Below are positions 30,427 through 39,200 of a DNA stretch of 64,000 bases, piece after piece. Location: contig NZ_JAFY01000002.1 in the NCBI RefSeq assembly GCF_000526375.1, positions 1,054,001-1,118,000 of the forward strand, read 5' to 3'. The translations under genes and the position numbers were made by a program. Origin of the DNA: Aminiphilus circumscriptus DSM 16581. Its GTDB lineage: Bacteria > Synergistota > Synergistia > Synergistales > Aminiphilaceae. Within the stretch, counting starts at the first letter, position 1, and every line of letters starts with the position of its first letter. Under the pieces are notes generated by a model. It did not search any database, was not told the origin of the DNA, and saw only the letters and a program-made list of their open reading frames with translations.

Positions 30427-30703
30427 ACTGCTGGAAGCACAGGTGATCATCGAAAGCTGGCGCGTTTACTACAACGAGGCGCGACCTCACCAAAGCCTCG
30501 AGTACAAAACACCCTGTGAATTCCTCGAAATCTATCGGCAAGGAGTTGATGGCATGAACGACAAAGTGCGAAAAGATCTCTCGGAAGGGGAGCCCCTTGT
30601 CACCGAAGTGCTCGCCCAGAGAGTATCGTCGTGACGTAGAGCTGATTTTCCGGGAGCTGTCGATACTAACTTTCCTCGTGGTACTCAATTTGGGGGCTGG
30701 TCA
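30425..30703 (+). mobile_element. IS3-family element remnant (transposase OrfB C-terminus and right end)
   Basis: The plus strand encodes the tail of an IS3-family integrase core: IIESWRVYYNEARPHQSLEY, then TPCEFLEIYRQG, ending at 30634. The element's right inverted repeat is TTTGGGGGCTGGTCA (30689-30703), which reads TGACCAGCCCCC inward. The left four-fifths of the element, including OrfA and the catalytic DDE residues, is absent. It lies between the truncated ATPase gene and the truncated ATP-grasp gene and marks the deletion boundary on both sides. Confidence 0.85.
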
Positions 30704-31126
30704 GCTCGGGTTGCTTGTGCGCTGCAGACAACCTACACCATGACCTTCTTTTTTTGAATCCCCCTCCGCAAGCACTTTTTGCACACTCTTTAGAGCATAA
30801 TCGCGCTGAACTTCTCCCCCCTGAAGAAATTCTTCCACCAGCGCCCCTTCGAACCGCTTCTGCCCCTTGAATTTTCCGTCCGGGCGGGACCCGCTGCAGA
30901 TCTCCCGGCACGCATCCGTCAGCGCGGAAAGGTTGTTTGTGTCGCAGACGACCACGTCGTCCGCCAATGCCACCACGGGATGCCGTTCCCCCGAGGGGGT
31001 GTATCTGTGGTAGAACTCCGGATTTCGGGTCACGAGGACAAAGCCGTGTCCCATCTCTCGTATTTTCCTGGGGAACAGCATTCCCGAGGCGAAGCACCAG
31101 CTTTCGATCATCAGAAGGTTTTTCAT
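30701..31126 (-). pseudogene. ATP-grasp enzyme remnant with internal and 3' deletions
   Basis: The first 80 residues look like the N-terminal domain of an ATP-grasp ligase: MKNLLMIESWCFASGMLFPR, then VLVTRNPEFYHRY, then ALADDVVVCDTNN. After CREIC the sequence jumps to FEGALVEEFLQGGEVQRD, the lid region of the ATP-grasp fold, so about 100 residues are missing. It then ends on a TGA supplied by the IS3-family inverted repeat. A normal enzyme would be about 400 residues. The ATG at 31126 with AGAGG is intact. With the NikDE-like genes downstream on the same strand, it may have belonged to a metallophore or peptide biosynthesis-uptake cluster. Confidence 0.65.
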
Positions 31127-31225
31127 GAGAACCTCTTTTCGTGCAAAAATTTTACAAAAATATGAAAAAAATCATCCAAAAGACTTTTGACCAAGATGAT
31201 CCACGAGAGTTTTCACGAGAACGGT

Positions 31226-31272
31226 TTAGTTTAGTGGATCTAACTAATAGTGTGCCTTTGCGGCTTTGTCAA
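31226..31272 (-). promoter_or_regulatory. Consensus promoter with overlapping DtxR/IdeR-like operator
   Basis: On the minus strand TTGACA (31272-31267), 17 bases, then TATTAG (31249-31244). Overlapping the -10 and running downstream is TTAGTTAGATCCACTAAACTAA (22 bases, 31247-31226; two TTAG and two CTAA blocks in inverted order), which resembles the iron-box layout of DtxR/IdeR/TroR-type metal regulators. It drives the ATP-grasp/NikDE remnant cluster; the coding part is broken but the control region looks intact. Confidence 0.6.
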
Positions 31273-31507
31273 GGGCGCTCCTCATGCTTCGACCCTGCAT
31301 TTTTTGCGGCAGCTCCGGAGCATGCGGAAAAATCGGTTGGAGAACGTGCGTTCGGCGTACTCCACAGGTGCCTGCCTCATTGTGGTGTACGCCGTGACGG
31401 GAAACGGCGGGTCCCTGCAATGCGCCTCTCGCGATGCCGTTTTGACGGCCATCGCGGTTGGAAGTATGCTTTTCCTCGAAAACACTCGTGACGAGGAGGC
31501 GGTGAAG

Positions 31508-32065
31508 ATGAGCAAAGTGGTTCTTGTTCCTCTCGCGGAGGGATTCGAGGAGATCGAGGCGATCACCGTCATCGACGTGCTGCGCCGGGCCGGCCTCGAC
31601 GTGGTGACGGCGTCGGCGGACGACCACCTGGTTCGGGGAGCCCACGGCGTGCGGGTCGCCGCGGAGACGACCCTTGCGGCCTGCTCAGATCGGGATTTCG
31701 ACATGATCGTCCTTCCCGGCGGCATGCCCGGTGCGGCGAACCTGGTGGCATCCAAGCCGTTGCAGGCGCTGCTGCGGCGGCATACCGAGGCGGGGCGTCC
31801 CCTGGGGGCGATTTGCGCCGCTCCGGCGGTGGTTTTGCACACCCTGGGCTATCTCGGAAGCGAGAAGGTCGCCTGCTATCCCACCTTCCGGGAGCGGCTC
31901 GATCCGGCGAACCGCACGGAGGAACGGGTCTGCGTGGGCGAGAAGCTCGTGACCGGTGCGGCGCCGGGTGCGGCCATGGAGTTCGCCCTCGCCCTCGTGG
32001 CGTTTCTCTTGGGCGAGGCGAAGGCGGACGAGCTGGCGGCGGCGATGCTGGTGAAACGGGTGTGA
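31508..32065 (+). CDS. DJ-1/PfpI (YajL-like) family protein
   Basis: 185 residues of a single DJ-1 fold. The nucleophile elbow GAICAAPAVVLH puts Cys103 in the conserved place, and GFEEIEAI supplies the partner glutamate near residue 14-15. Members act in protein or nucleotide deglycation or chaperoning, or in glyoxal removal; the exact role is unsettled. The ATG at 31508 has GGAGG eight bases upstream; earlier in-frame codons overlap the promoter region and are unlikely. It is followed by a terminator at 32251. Confidence 0.92.
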   Translation: MSKVVLVPLAEGFEEIEAITVIDVLRRAGLDVVTASADDHLVRGAHGVRVAAETTLAACSDRDFDMIVLPGGMPGAANLVASKPLQALLRRHTEAGRPLGAICAAPAVVLHTLGYLGSEKVACYPTFRERLDPANRTEERVCVGEKLVTGAAPGAAMEFALALVAFLLGEAKADELAAAMLVKRV

Positions 32066-32250
32066 GATGAAGGGCCGGGGAGGGGCCTGTTCTTCCGGGA
32101 GTTCCGGAGACGGTTCGATTTCCCTGGAAATGGTCCGGTGGAGGCGTGCCGTGCGCGACCGTCGCGAAGGCGTCCTCCGGGTCGTGTGTTCGTGATGGAC
32201 TCGGCGCGTTTGTGTTTTCCGTCTCGCCCGGTCGTCGCGGAAGAAGATTC

Positions 32251-32281
32251 CCCGGCGGTTCCGGCCGCCGGGTGTTTTTTT
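32251..32281 (+). terminator. Rho-independent terminator after DJ-1 gene
   Basis: CCCGGCGG / CCGCCGGG with a 6-base loop, then GTTTTTTT-type tail. It lies about 190 bases past the DJ-1 stop; nothing else is seen in the 32066-32385 gap. Confidence 0.75.
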
Positions 32282-32385
32282 CCGCGTGGAGCGGAGAGGG
32301 TGATGCAAGGAAAGACTCCTGCGTGGAAGATGCGGAGGAAGAATGTGTGTTGCAAGGACTTTCAACGGAGCCCGGGCTCGAGGCG

Positions 32386-32511
32386 AACCTGAGAAACTAC
32401 TTCGCGGACCTCCGGTACGAGGAGGTTGCGAAAGGGTACCATTTTGTGATGCACGAGAACCCCGACGAAGTGAACGCCCGCATCGACGCGTTCCTCAAGG
32501 ACCTCCGGTAG
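32386..32511 (+). pseudogene. C-terminal scrap of an alpha/beta hydrolase
   Basis: About 41 codons ending EVAKGYHFVMHENPDEVNAR and IDAFLKDLR. This is the end of an alpha/beta hydrolase, where the GH of GHFVMxENPxEVN holds the catalytic histidine (here GYHF). No nucleophile or oxyanion region exists upstream, so only the tail remains. Confidence 0.6.
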
Positions 32512-32527
32512 TCGGTTAGAAGGTGCG

Positions 32528-33013
32528 TCAGGCGAGATCCAGGGTGAGGAGCACGTCCTTTCCGGCCGTCACGGTTCCCGAGGCGGCCGAAAAGGACGCC
32601 ACCAAGGCCATGTTCGTCACCAGGACGGGAGAGAGCGCGGAGGGCGCCCGGGTCCGGATTGCGTCGAAATCACAGCGGACGATGGGATCGCCCGCCGCGA
32701 CCCGGTCTCCCTCGGTGGCGAGGCGGACAAAACCCTCCCCCCGAAGCGCCACGGTCTCGACGCCGATGTGAACGAGCACTTCGACGCCCTCGGGTGTCCG
32801 GATGCCGAAGGCGTGTCCCGTGGCGAAGAGCGCCACGAGTTCGCCCGCGCAGGGAGCCACCACCATGCCGCCACCGGTGGGATCGGGCTCGACGGCGACG
32901 CCGTCTCCGGCCATGCGTTCCGCGAAGACCGGATCGGGCACCTCCTCCAGGGGAACCACCCGTCCCGAAAGGGGCGCCAGCAGGATAACGCGTTTTTTTC
33001 CGAAGCCGAACAT
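32528..33013 (-). CDS. crr: PTS glucose-type EIIA component
   Basis: 161 residues of the EIIA-Glc family. His67 (GHAFGI) and His82 (VLVHIGVETV) are spaced 15 apart as in the known enzyme, His82 being the phosphorylated one. It passes phosphate from HPr to an EIIB. It is the last gene of the gntR-nagA-nagB unit, so its partner was most likely the GlcNAc-specific EIICB, whose gene survives only as a start fragment at 35172-35273. It might now serve another permease. The start has GGGAGGG upstream. Confidence 0.9.
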   Translation of the reverse strand: MFGFGKKRVILLAPLSGRVVPLEEVPDPVFAERMAGDGVAVEPDPTGGGMVVAPCAGELVALFATGHAFGIRTPEGVEVLVHIGVETVALRGEGFVRLATEGDRVAAGDPIVRCDFDAIRTRAPSALSPVLVTNMALVASFSAASGTVTAGKDVLLTLDLA

Positions 33014-33081
33014 GCAGAGCCCTCCCGTTTGTCCCGTCTCCCTTTCCGTTTACGTCCGTTCGCGGTCTCTTGCGTGCGCGC

Positions 33082-33810
33082 TCAGAAGAGCAGCGATGCG
33101 GCATCGTCGTCGACGATGACCGTGGCGTTCGGGTGGAGCTGCAGCACCGACGCGGGAAGATCCGGCGTCACGGCCCCGAGGACGGCGCCCCGGATGGCCT
33201 CGGCTTTTTCCGGCCCCGAGGCGAGGAGGAGAAGGCGCCGGGCGCTCATGATGGTCTTGATGCCCATGCTGATGGCACTTTGGGGAACCTCCCCTGCGGA
33301 GGCGAAGAAGCGGGCGTTCGCCTCGATGGTGCTCGGCGCGAGCCGGACCACGTGGGTTCCCTTTTCAAACTTCACGTCCGGCTCGTTGAAGCCGATGTGG
33401 CCGTCCCTGCCGAGGCCGAGAATCTGCAAATCCACTCCTCCGGCCCTTCGGACGGCCTCTTCGTAACGCTCGCATTCGGCGGCGATGTCCGGCGCGTCCC
33501 CCCTCGGAATGTGGCGCTGTTCGGGGGGAATGGAGACGAACCGGAAGAAGTGCTCCTCCATGTATCTGTGGTAGCTGTTGGGATGTTCCGGGGCGAGCCC
33601 CACGTACTCGTCGAGGTTGAAGGTTGTGACGCCGGAGAAATCCACGTCTCCTGCCTGGTGAAGCCGCACCAGTTCCCGGTAGAGTCCCTTCGGCGTGTCC
33701 CCCGTGGCGAGGCCGAGCACGCACCGGGGGTTCAGGATCACCCGGCTCGCCACGATGTAGGAGGCTTTGCGGCTCATCTGGTCATAATCCCGTGCAGTCA
33801 CGACGCGCAT
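33082..33810 (-). CDS. nagB: Glucosamine-6-phosphate deaminase
   Basis: 242 residues. GLATGDTPKGLY (33-44) is the phosphate loop, FNLDEYVGL holds the catalytic Asp67, and GLGRDGHIGFNEP carries the ring-opening histidine. It turns glucosamine 6-phosphate into fructose 6-phosphate and ammonia. The start at 33810 lies 29 bases inside the end of nagA, giving translational coupling; AGGAGG is about 11 bases upstream. It completes GlcNAc breakdown begun by NagA. Confidence 0.95.
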   Translation of the reverse strand: MRVVTARDYDQMSRKASYIVASRVILNPRCVLGLATGDTPKGLYRELVRLHQAGDVDFSGVTTFNLDEYVGLAPEHPNSYHRYMEEHFFRFVSIPPEQRHIPRGDAPDIAAECERYEEAVRRAGGVDLQILGLGRDGHIGFNEPDVKFEKGTHVVRLAPSTIEANARFFASAGEVPQSAISMGIKTIMSARRLLLLASGPEKAEAIRGAVLGAVTPDLPASVLQLHPNATVIVDDDAASLLF

Positions 33811-34945
33811 GGTCGTCGAAGACCTCCTCTCCTGCAACGAAAGTTTTCCGCACCCGCCAGGATTCGTCGAGGAGGACGAAATCCGCCCGACAGCCCGGCT
33901 CGATGCGCCCACGGTCTTTCTCTTCCAGAAGGCGGGCGGGGTTTCCGGAGACGAGCCGCACCGCCTCCCAGAGGGGAAGTCCCGTCTCGGCGGCGAAGTT
34001 CCGCAGCGCCCGGTCAAGGGTGAGGATACTTCCCGCGATGGTGCCGTCGGAAAGTGTCGCCTCCTCGCCGCGGACCGTCACGGTCTGCCCTCCCAGGTCC
34101 CATGTCCCCTCGCCGAGGCAGGAGCCGCGCATGGCGTCGGAGACGAGCACGAGACGGTCCTTTCCTTTCATGGCCAGAACGAGTCGGAAGACTGCGGGGT
34201 GGGTGTGGACGCCGTCGGCGATGAGTTCGCAGGTGACATCCGCGTCGAGGGCGGCCCCGGACAGCCCGGGCCTGCGGTGGTGAAAGGGAACCATGCCGTT
34301 GAAGAGGTGCGTGGCGCTTTTGGCGCCGCGGCGGAAGGCCTCCATGGCCAGTTCGTAGGTGGCGGAGGAGTGCCCAAGGGAGGGAACGATTGCCGCTTCC
34401 CGCAGTGCATCAAGCAAACGCCACTCCTCGTCCTCCTCGGGAGCGAAGGTGACGAGGCGCAGCGCCCGCTGCCAGCGCCGCACGAAGTCCGGATCGGGGC
34501 GCCGCACGAAGGTGCCGTCCTGGGCCCCGAGGCGGCTGCGGCTGAGAAAGGGCCCCTCCAGGTGCGCTCCGAGCACCCGGGCGCCGCGCCGCGGCGGCGT
34601 GGTCATGGCGGTGTGCACCGCCTGGAGTGCCGCGTCGATATGGGGCTCGTCCATGGTCATGGTGGTGGGGCAGAAGGCGGTCACGCCGTGGGCGGTGAGC
34701 GCTTCGGCGATGCGTTCCAGCGAGGCGGAGGAGGCATCCATGGTGTCGGCGCCGCAGACGCCGTGGACGTGGATGTCCAGAAACCCCGGAGCGACCCAGG
34801 CGCCCTCCGCCTCCGTGACGCTCTCCACGTCGGAGGGAACAGCGCTTTCCGGCACGATGTCCCTGATGCGCTCATCGAAGAGAAGTGCCTTTCCCTCGCA
34901 CCAGGTTCTGCCCGTAAGGATCTTGCCGCCTCTGAGGGCCTTCAT
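33782..34945 (-). CDS. nagA: N-acetylglucosamine-6-phosphate deacetylase
   Basis: 387 residues of the amidohydrolase superfamily. APGFLDIHVHG is the metal-binding HxH strand, GAHLEGPFLS holds the glutamate ligand, and LGHSSATYE and THLFNGM carry the remaining histidines. It removes acetate from GlcNAc 6-phosphate. The ATG at 34945 has GGAGGAGG seven bases upstream; the in-frame extension above it runs through imperfect tandem repeats and is not coding. It is followed by nagB with overlap. Confidence 0.95.
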   Translation of the reverse strand: MKALRGGKILTGRTWCEGKALLFDERIRDIVPESAVPSDVESVTEAEGAWVAPGFLDIHVHGVCGADTMDASSASLERIAEALTAHGVTAFCPTTMTMDEPHIDAALQAVHTAMTTPPRRGARVLGAHLEGPFLSRSRLGAQDGTFVRRPDPDFVRRWQRALRLVTFAPEEDEEWRLLDALREAAIVPSLGHSSATYELAMEAFRRGAKSATHLFNGMVPFHHRRPGLSGAALDADVTCELIADGVHTHPAVFRLVLAMKGKDRLVLVSDAMRGSCLGEGTWDLGGQTVTVRGEEATLSDGTIAGSILTLDRALRNFAAETGLPLWEAVRLVSGNPARLLEEKDRGRIEPGCRADFVLLDESWRVRKTFVAGEEVFDDHARRDCTGL

Positions 34946-34988
34946 GGCGTTTCCTCCTCCGTCTTCGTGGCGATGAGGCTTTTCGCCG

Positions 34989-35072
34989 GCGTGCCTCCGC
35001 TTCGGTTCCGCGGTGGCTGCTGCGTGCCCGGCGTGCCTCCGCTTCGGTCCCGCCGCAGTTCCTGCGTGCCCG
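34989..35072. repeat. Two imperfect 42-base tandem repeats
   Basis: Two units each beginning GCGTGCCTCCGCTTCGGT and ending CTGCGTGCCCG, diverged in the middle, lie upstream of nagA in the space left by the missing PTS permease gene. A partial third unit may follow. Confidence 0.6.
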
Positions 35073-35171
35073 GGGATCCGTCCCGCCCCCCCTTTGCCGC
35101 ACCGAAGCGGCGATTTCCGGGGCATACCTGTCCGACGGGCGGAGAGCCCGCCGGACAGGCGTTCGCGCGTC

Positions 35172-35273
35172 TCACCGTTTTTTCAGATGGCGTTTCATGG
35201 CGAGGGCCGCCGCGGGGAGCACCGCCACGGGAAGCATCAATGCCTTGCCGAGTTTCTGCAGACTTCCGAGCAT
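35172..35273 (-). pseudogene. N-terminal stub of PTS GlcNAc permease (EIIC)
   Basis: 33 codons: MLGSLQKLGKALMLPVAVLP continuing into AAALAM, the standard start of the glucose/GlcNAc EIIC domain, then KRHLKKR and a stop. A normal permease would be about 480-650 residues. The ATG has an AAGAGGG upstream, so the stub is still translatable. Its position between gntR and nagA, with EIIA at the end of the operon, shows where nagE used to be. Confidence 0.75.
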
Positions 35274-35343
35274 CTGTCGCACCCTCTTTTCGTGGAATTT
35301 CGGATCACTGGTCCCGGTAAACGTTTTCACCGTTCCGGGATGC

Positions 35344-36087
35344 CTAAATCCCGAAGGAAACCTCGTACTTGAAGCGCTTTCCCCGATAGATGCACTTGGA
35401 ATACTCCACCGGCGTTTTCGGGGCTGCGTAGGCGACCCGCCGGAAGAGCAGGAGGGGCGTCCCCGGGGCGAGATCCAGGTGCTCCGCCTCGAAGTCGGAG
35501 CAGAGCACGGGCTCGATGGTCTGCCGCGCGTGGGAGAACTGCACGCCGAAACGGGTCCGCATGAGCGCGTAGAGAGATTTTCCCTCCAGAAGCTCCCGGG
35601 AGAATTCCGGAAAACGGCACGCGGGAATCCAGACATTTTCCAGCGAGAAAGGTTCGTCCTCCACGAAGCGCAGGCGAAGGATGTTGAAGACCGTTTCCTC
35701 TCCGGAACCGATCTCCAGGGCCTCGCGAATGGTCCGGGATGCCTCCTCGCGTTCGAAGAGGAGGATTTTCGTCCGCGATGCCAGGCCGGCGGCGCGGATG
35801 TTGTCGGAAAACCCCGCCAGATGGGAGGACGTGCAGGCCGATTTGGGATGGGCCACGAAGGTTCCACGTCCCCGCTCCCGGTAGAGGATGCCCTCGTTCA
35901 CCAGGGCCGTGACGGCCTTGCCCGCGGTCATGCGGCTGATGGCGAAGCGCTCGCAGAGATCGCGCTCCGAGGGGACGGGATCGCCCGGGGAGAGTTCTCC
36001 GTTGTCGATCATCTCCTGGAGCGCTTCCTTGATCTGGTAGTAGAGCGGGATCGGGCTGTTCTTGTCCAGTTTGCGCAGGAAAATCAC
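35344..36087 (-). CDS. GntR-family regulator of the HutC/UTRA type (NagR/DasR-like)
   Basis: 247 residues. An N-terminal winged helix (PLYYQIKEALQEMIDNGELS, then PSERDLCERFAISRMT) is followed by a UTRA effector domain (about 85-240). Such proteins bind GlcN-6-P or GlcNAc-6-P and repress amino-sugar genes. The GTG at 36087 touches its own GGGAGG, so translation may really begin a few codons later, where no standard start exists; the exact start is uncertain. It heads the nag operon and has a matching operator upstream. Confidence 0.88.
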   Translation of the reverse strand: MIFLRKLDKNSPIPLYYQIKEALQEMIDNGELSPGDPVPSERDLCERFAISRMTAGKAVTALVNEGILYRERGRGTFVAHPKSACTSSHLAGFSDNIRAAGLASRTKILLFEREEASRTIREALEIGSGEETVFNILRLRFVEDEPFSLENVWIPACRFPEFSRELLEGKSLYALMRTRFGVQFSHARQTIEPVLCSDFEAEHLDLAPGTPLLLFRRVAYAAPKTPVEYSKCIYRGKRFKYEVSFGI

Positions 36088-36133
36088 CTCCCGGAGGATG
36101 CGTGGGTTTTTGGATATATTGTCTTGTTGACAT

Positions 36134-36147
36134 GTGGACTATGCCAC
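36134..36147. promoter_or_regulatory. Candidate NagR/DasR-type operator
   Basis: GTGGACTATGCCAC is an inverted repeat containing TGG-CTA--CCA, close to the DasR/NagR consensus TGGTCTAGACCA. It lies between the divergent gntR and SNF2-helicase genes, directly after a TTGACA (36127), so it could control either direction; autoregulation of gntR-nag is most likely. A TATACT at 36189 may serve the helicase gene. Confidence 0.5.
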
Positions 36148-36298
36148 TTGAGGTCCAGGAAGGCAATCCCTTTACGGGCGCCTCTGGGGTATACTGAAAA
36201 AACAGGGCGGGAGAGGCATTTCTCCAAGCGCTCTTGTGTCTCCGGTCGGGCGGGCGCCCCCGGAGACGCCCATCTTTTGCGAACGCGGGGGGACCCGG

Positions 36299-39200
36299 AT
36301 GAACGAGAGAGAGGCTCAGGACACGAGGACGGACAGGGAGGCGGAAGCGCGGTACGCCGCCCTGGACGAGCCAGAAAAACTGGTGGTGCGCTCCGCGGGG
36401 GTGGCGTATGTTCCGCTGAACGAGACGGGGTTCTCGAAATTCTTCGGCTTCGCGTTTCCCGAGACGTTTGCCCGGACCGGCGTGTTGCGGGCGCCCCAGC
36501 GCCTGATCAAGAGCCTGGCATCGAAGGGCGTGCTGCAGGATGCGGGCAAGCTCCGGTGGCGGTGCGCTCCCGAGCTTGTGGACACGGCCTTCCGTGATGC
36601 GGTGTCGCGGAATGAGCTGACGCAGTTGCTCTACGCGGTGCGCCGGGTCGTGCCCGTTCCGCTCCGCTTCGGCCAGGAGGTGTACGAGAACGCGGACGAC
36701 CTCGCCCGGGGCTTGCGCTATGCCCTCTTCAGCGGCGAAGAGGAGACGTTCCTCCGCCTTTTCAAGGGGCCGAGGCTTTCGGACGACGAACGGACGAGCC
36801 CGGCGTCGCTCGTGCGCGCGCTTCTGGCCGTTCCGGAAAATCTCCCCTTTTTTCTGGGCCTGTCCGAACGTGCCGTCACTGTGCTGGCGGGGTTTTTCAC
36901 CTCGGAGGCGCTGCGGTTTCTTCGGCCGCTTCCTCCGCTGCTTTCCTTTTTGCGCGCCGCGCTGCGAAAATATCCGGGATCTTTCCACCTCATTTCCCTC
37001 GCCGCCGTCGAGGGGGTGCTCCGGGGCGACCGGGAGGTCGTGGAGGAGGCGCGTGCGCGTTTCGCAAAACTGCCGTCACCCCTTCCGGGGGAACTCCTCG
37101 CCTGGGACAGCTCCTTCGTGGCGCTGCGGCTCCTGACGGAGGAGGCGGGCGCCGCGGCGGCGGCCGCCCGGTACGAGCAGGCTCTGGAAGAGCTTTTTCC
37201 GAAGGGGAAAAAAGGTCCCCTTCCCTTTCTCTTCGCCCTTTTCTATCCCCTGGCGCGCATCGCCTGCGGCGACCGGACAAGCCTCCAGCGAGCCTATGAC
37301 TACGGCGTGGCCTGCCAGGAGGCGTCCGGCAACGTTCCTTTCGCGAACGCCCCGTTCATCGCCGCGGTGACGGCGGCCTTCTTCCTGCGGCCCACCGAGC
37401 CTGTCTTTGCCCCTGAGCAGGGGGAGTCCGCCAGGGCGGAGAAGCCCGGGGAACTGCTGGTGTCCCTGCTGGCGGCGGAGGCGCGGCGGGCGGAGAAGGA
37501 GCGCGTGCGAGAGGGGGACCTTCACCCCATCGAAAGTCTGTTTCTCGCCCTCGGCGCCGCCTGGACCGGAGTGGGTGTTTCCGAGGAATACCTTGCCTTT
37601 TTGGAGAAGCTGACGAAGAAGCTCTTCGCCTGCGGCTATGCGTGGCTTGGGGGCGAGTGCGCGGCGGTGCTGCGGGCTCTCGGATACGCCGGATCGATGG
37701 AGGGCGTGCCGACGGAAGAAGGTTTTCGCCTTGTGAGGCTCTGGAAGGGCCATTCTTCCTGGGAGGTGGCGCTCTCCGGACTGGAACAGGTGGCGATGGG
37801 ACCGGGAGAGGCGGAGGAGGATGAGAAACAGGCGGTGTCCAAGCGTCTCGTGTGGCATCTGATTCTGAAGTCCTCGTCGCTTCCGGGGGGACTTGCCGTG
37901 CAGATCGAGCCTCTGGAGCAATCCTTCCGGGGGCGCTGGAGCAAGGGGCGCAAGGTGGCGCTCAAGCGGCTCTCCCGGGACCGAAAGAGCGTTCCCTACC
38001 TGACGCTTCAGGATCACCGCGTCTGCGACAGCCTTGAGGAAAACAAGTACTACACTCCCTTCGGCGTCGGTTCCACCTACGACTTCGATCTTTCCCGGGC
38101 GCTGGAGGCGCTGCAGGGGCACCCTCTGCTCTTCCGGAGCGACGACCCCTCGGCGCGGCTGGAGATCGTGGCGACGGAGCCGCGCCTGGAGACCACCCGC
38201 ACGGACGGGGGGATCCGCCTGCGGATCGTTCCCTGGCTCTCCTCGGAGTCCTCCTGGAGCCTCTTCGAGGAAAGCCGCTTCCGGCTCCGCTTCGTGCGTC
38301 CCCGGCAGCACCACCTGGACCTCGCCCAGCTCCTCGGCAGACAAGGGACGCTTTTTCCCGCGGAAGCGCTGCCCCGCCTTACCGCGTCGCTGTCGCAGCT
38401 TGCTTCTTTCGTGGAAATCCGCACCGACCTGGAGGGAGTGGTGACCCGGGAGGAGATTCTCCCGGGAGATCCTCGTCCGGTGGTGCAGCTCGTTCCCTCT
38501 CCGCCGGGCTTTCTGGTGGAACTCTTCGTCCGTCCTCTCGGTCTCGACGGGCCGCTCTGCAAGGCCGGCAAAGGAGGCGTCACCGTCTTCGGCCTCCGGG
38601 AGGAGGCCCGGGGCGTGGCGCAGCGCTCCTTCGCCGACGAGGAGGAGCGGGCCCGGCTCTTCCGGGAATCCTGTCCCTCTCTCGACCGGGGGGAGCAGCT
38701 CGCGCCGGACCAGTGGCGCTTCGACGATCCCGAGGACTGCCTGGAGTTCCTCCTCGAACTGGAGGAACAGGGCGACCGGGTGAACGTCGAGTGGCCCTCG
38801 GGGGGGCGCCTGGAAGTGCGGCGCCTTGTGGGGCACGGGGAGTTCCGGGCCTCCCTCCGGGGAGAACGGAACTGGTTCGCCCTCTCCGGCACGGTGGAGG
38901 TGGACGAGGAGACCGTGCTGGACCTGCGGCAGCTTCTGGACCTGATGGAAAAAAACCGGGGACGCTTTCTTCCCCTGGGCAAGGGAGGTTTTCTCGCCCT
39001 CACCCGGGAGTTCCGGCGGCGGCTGGATGAGCTGGCCCTTTTGGGAGAGGTCAAGGGAAAGGATCTGCGCTTCTCGCCCCTGGCGGCGCCGTTTCTGGAG
39101 GAGCTGGAGGCGGAGACCCCGGGACTCGTCAAGGACGAGGCATGGGAGGTGCGGATGGACCTGCTCCGGGAGGCGTCCACGCTCGCTCCGGAGCTTCCCG

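Noticed and set aside
34989-35072. Possible CRISPR-like array
   Set aside because: Only two adjacent imperfect 42-base units without spacers or cas genes; a plain tandem duplication.
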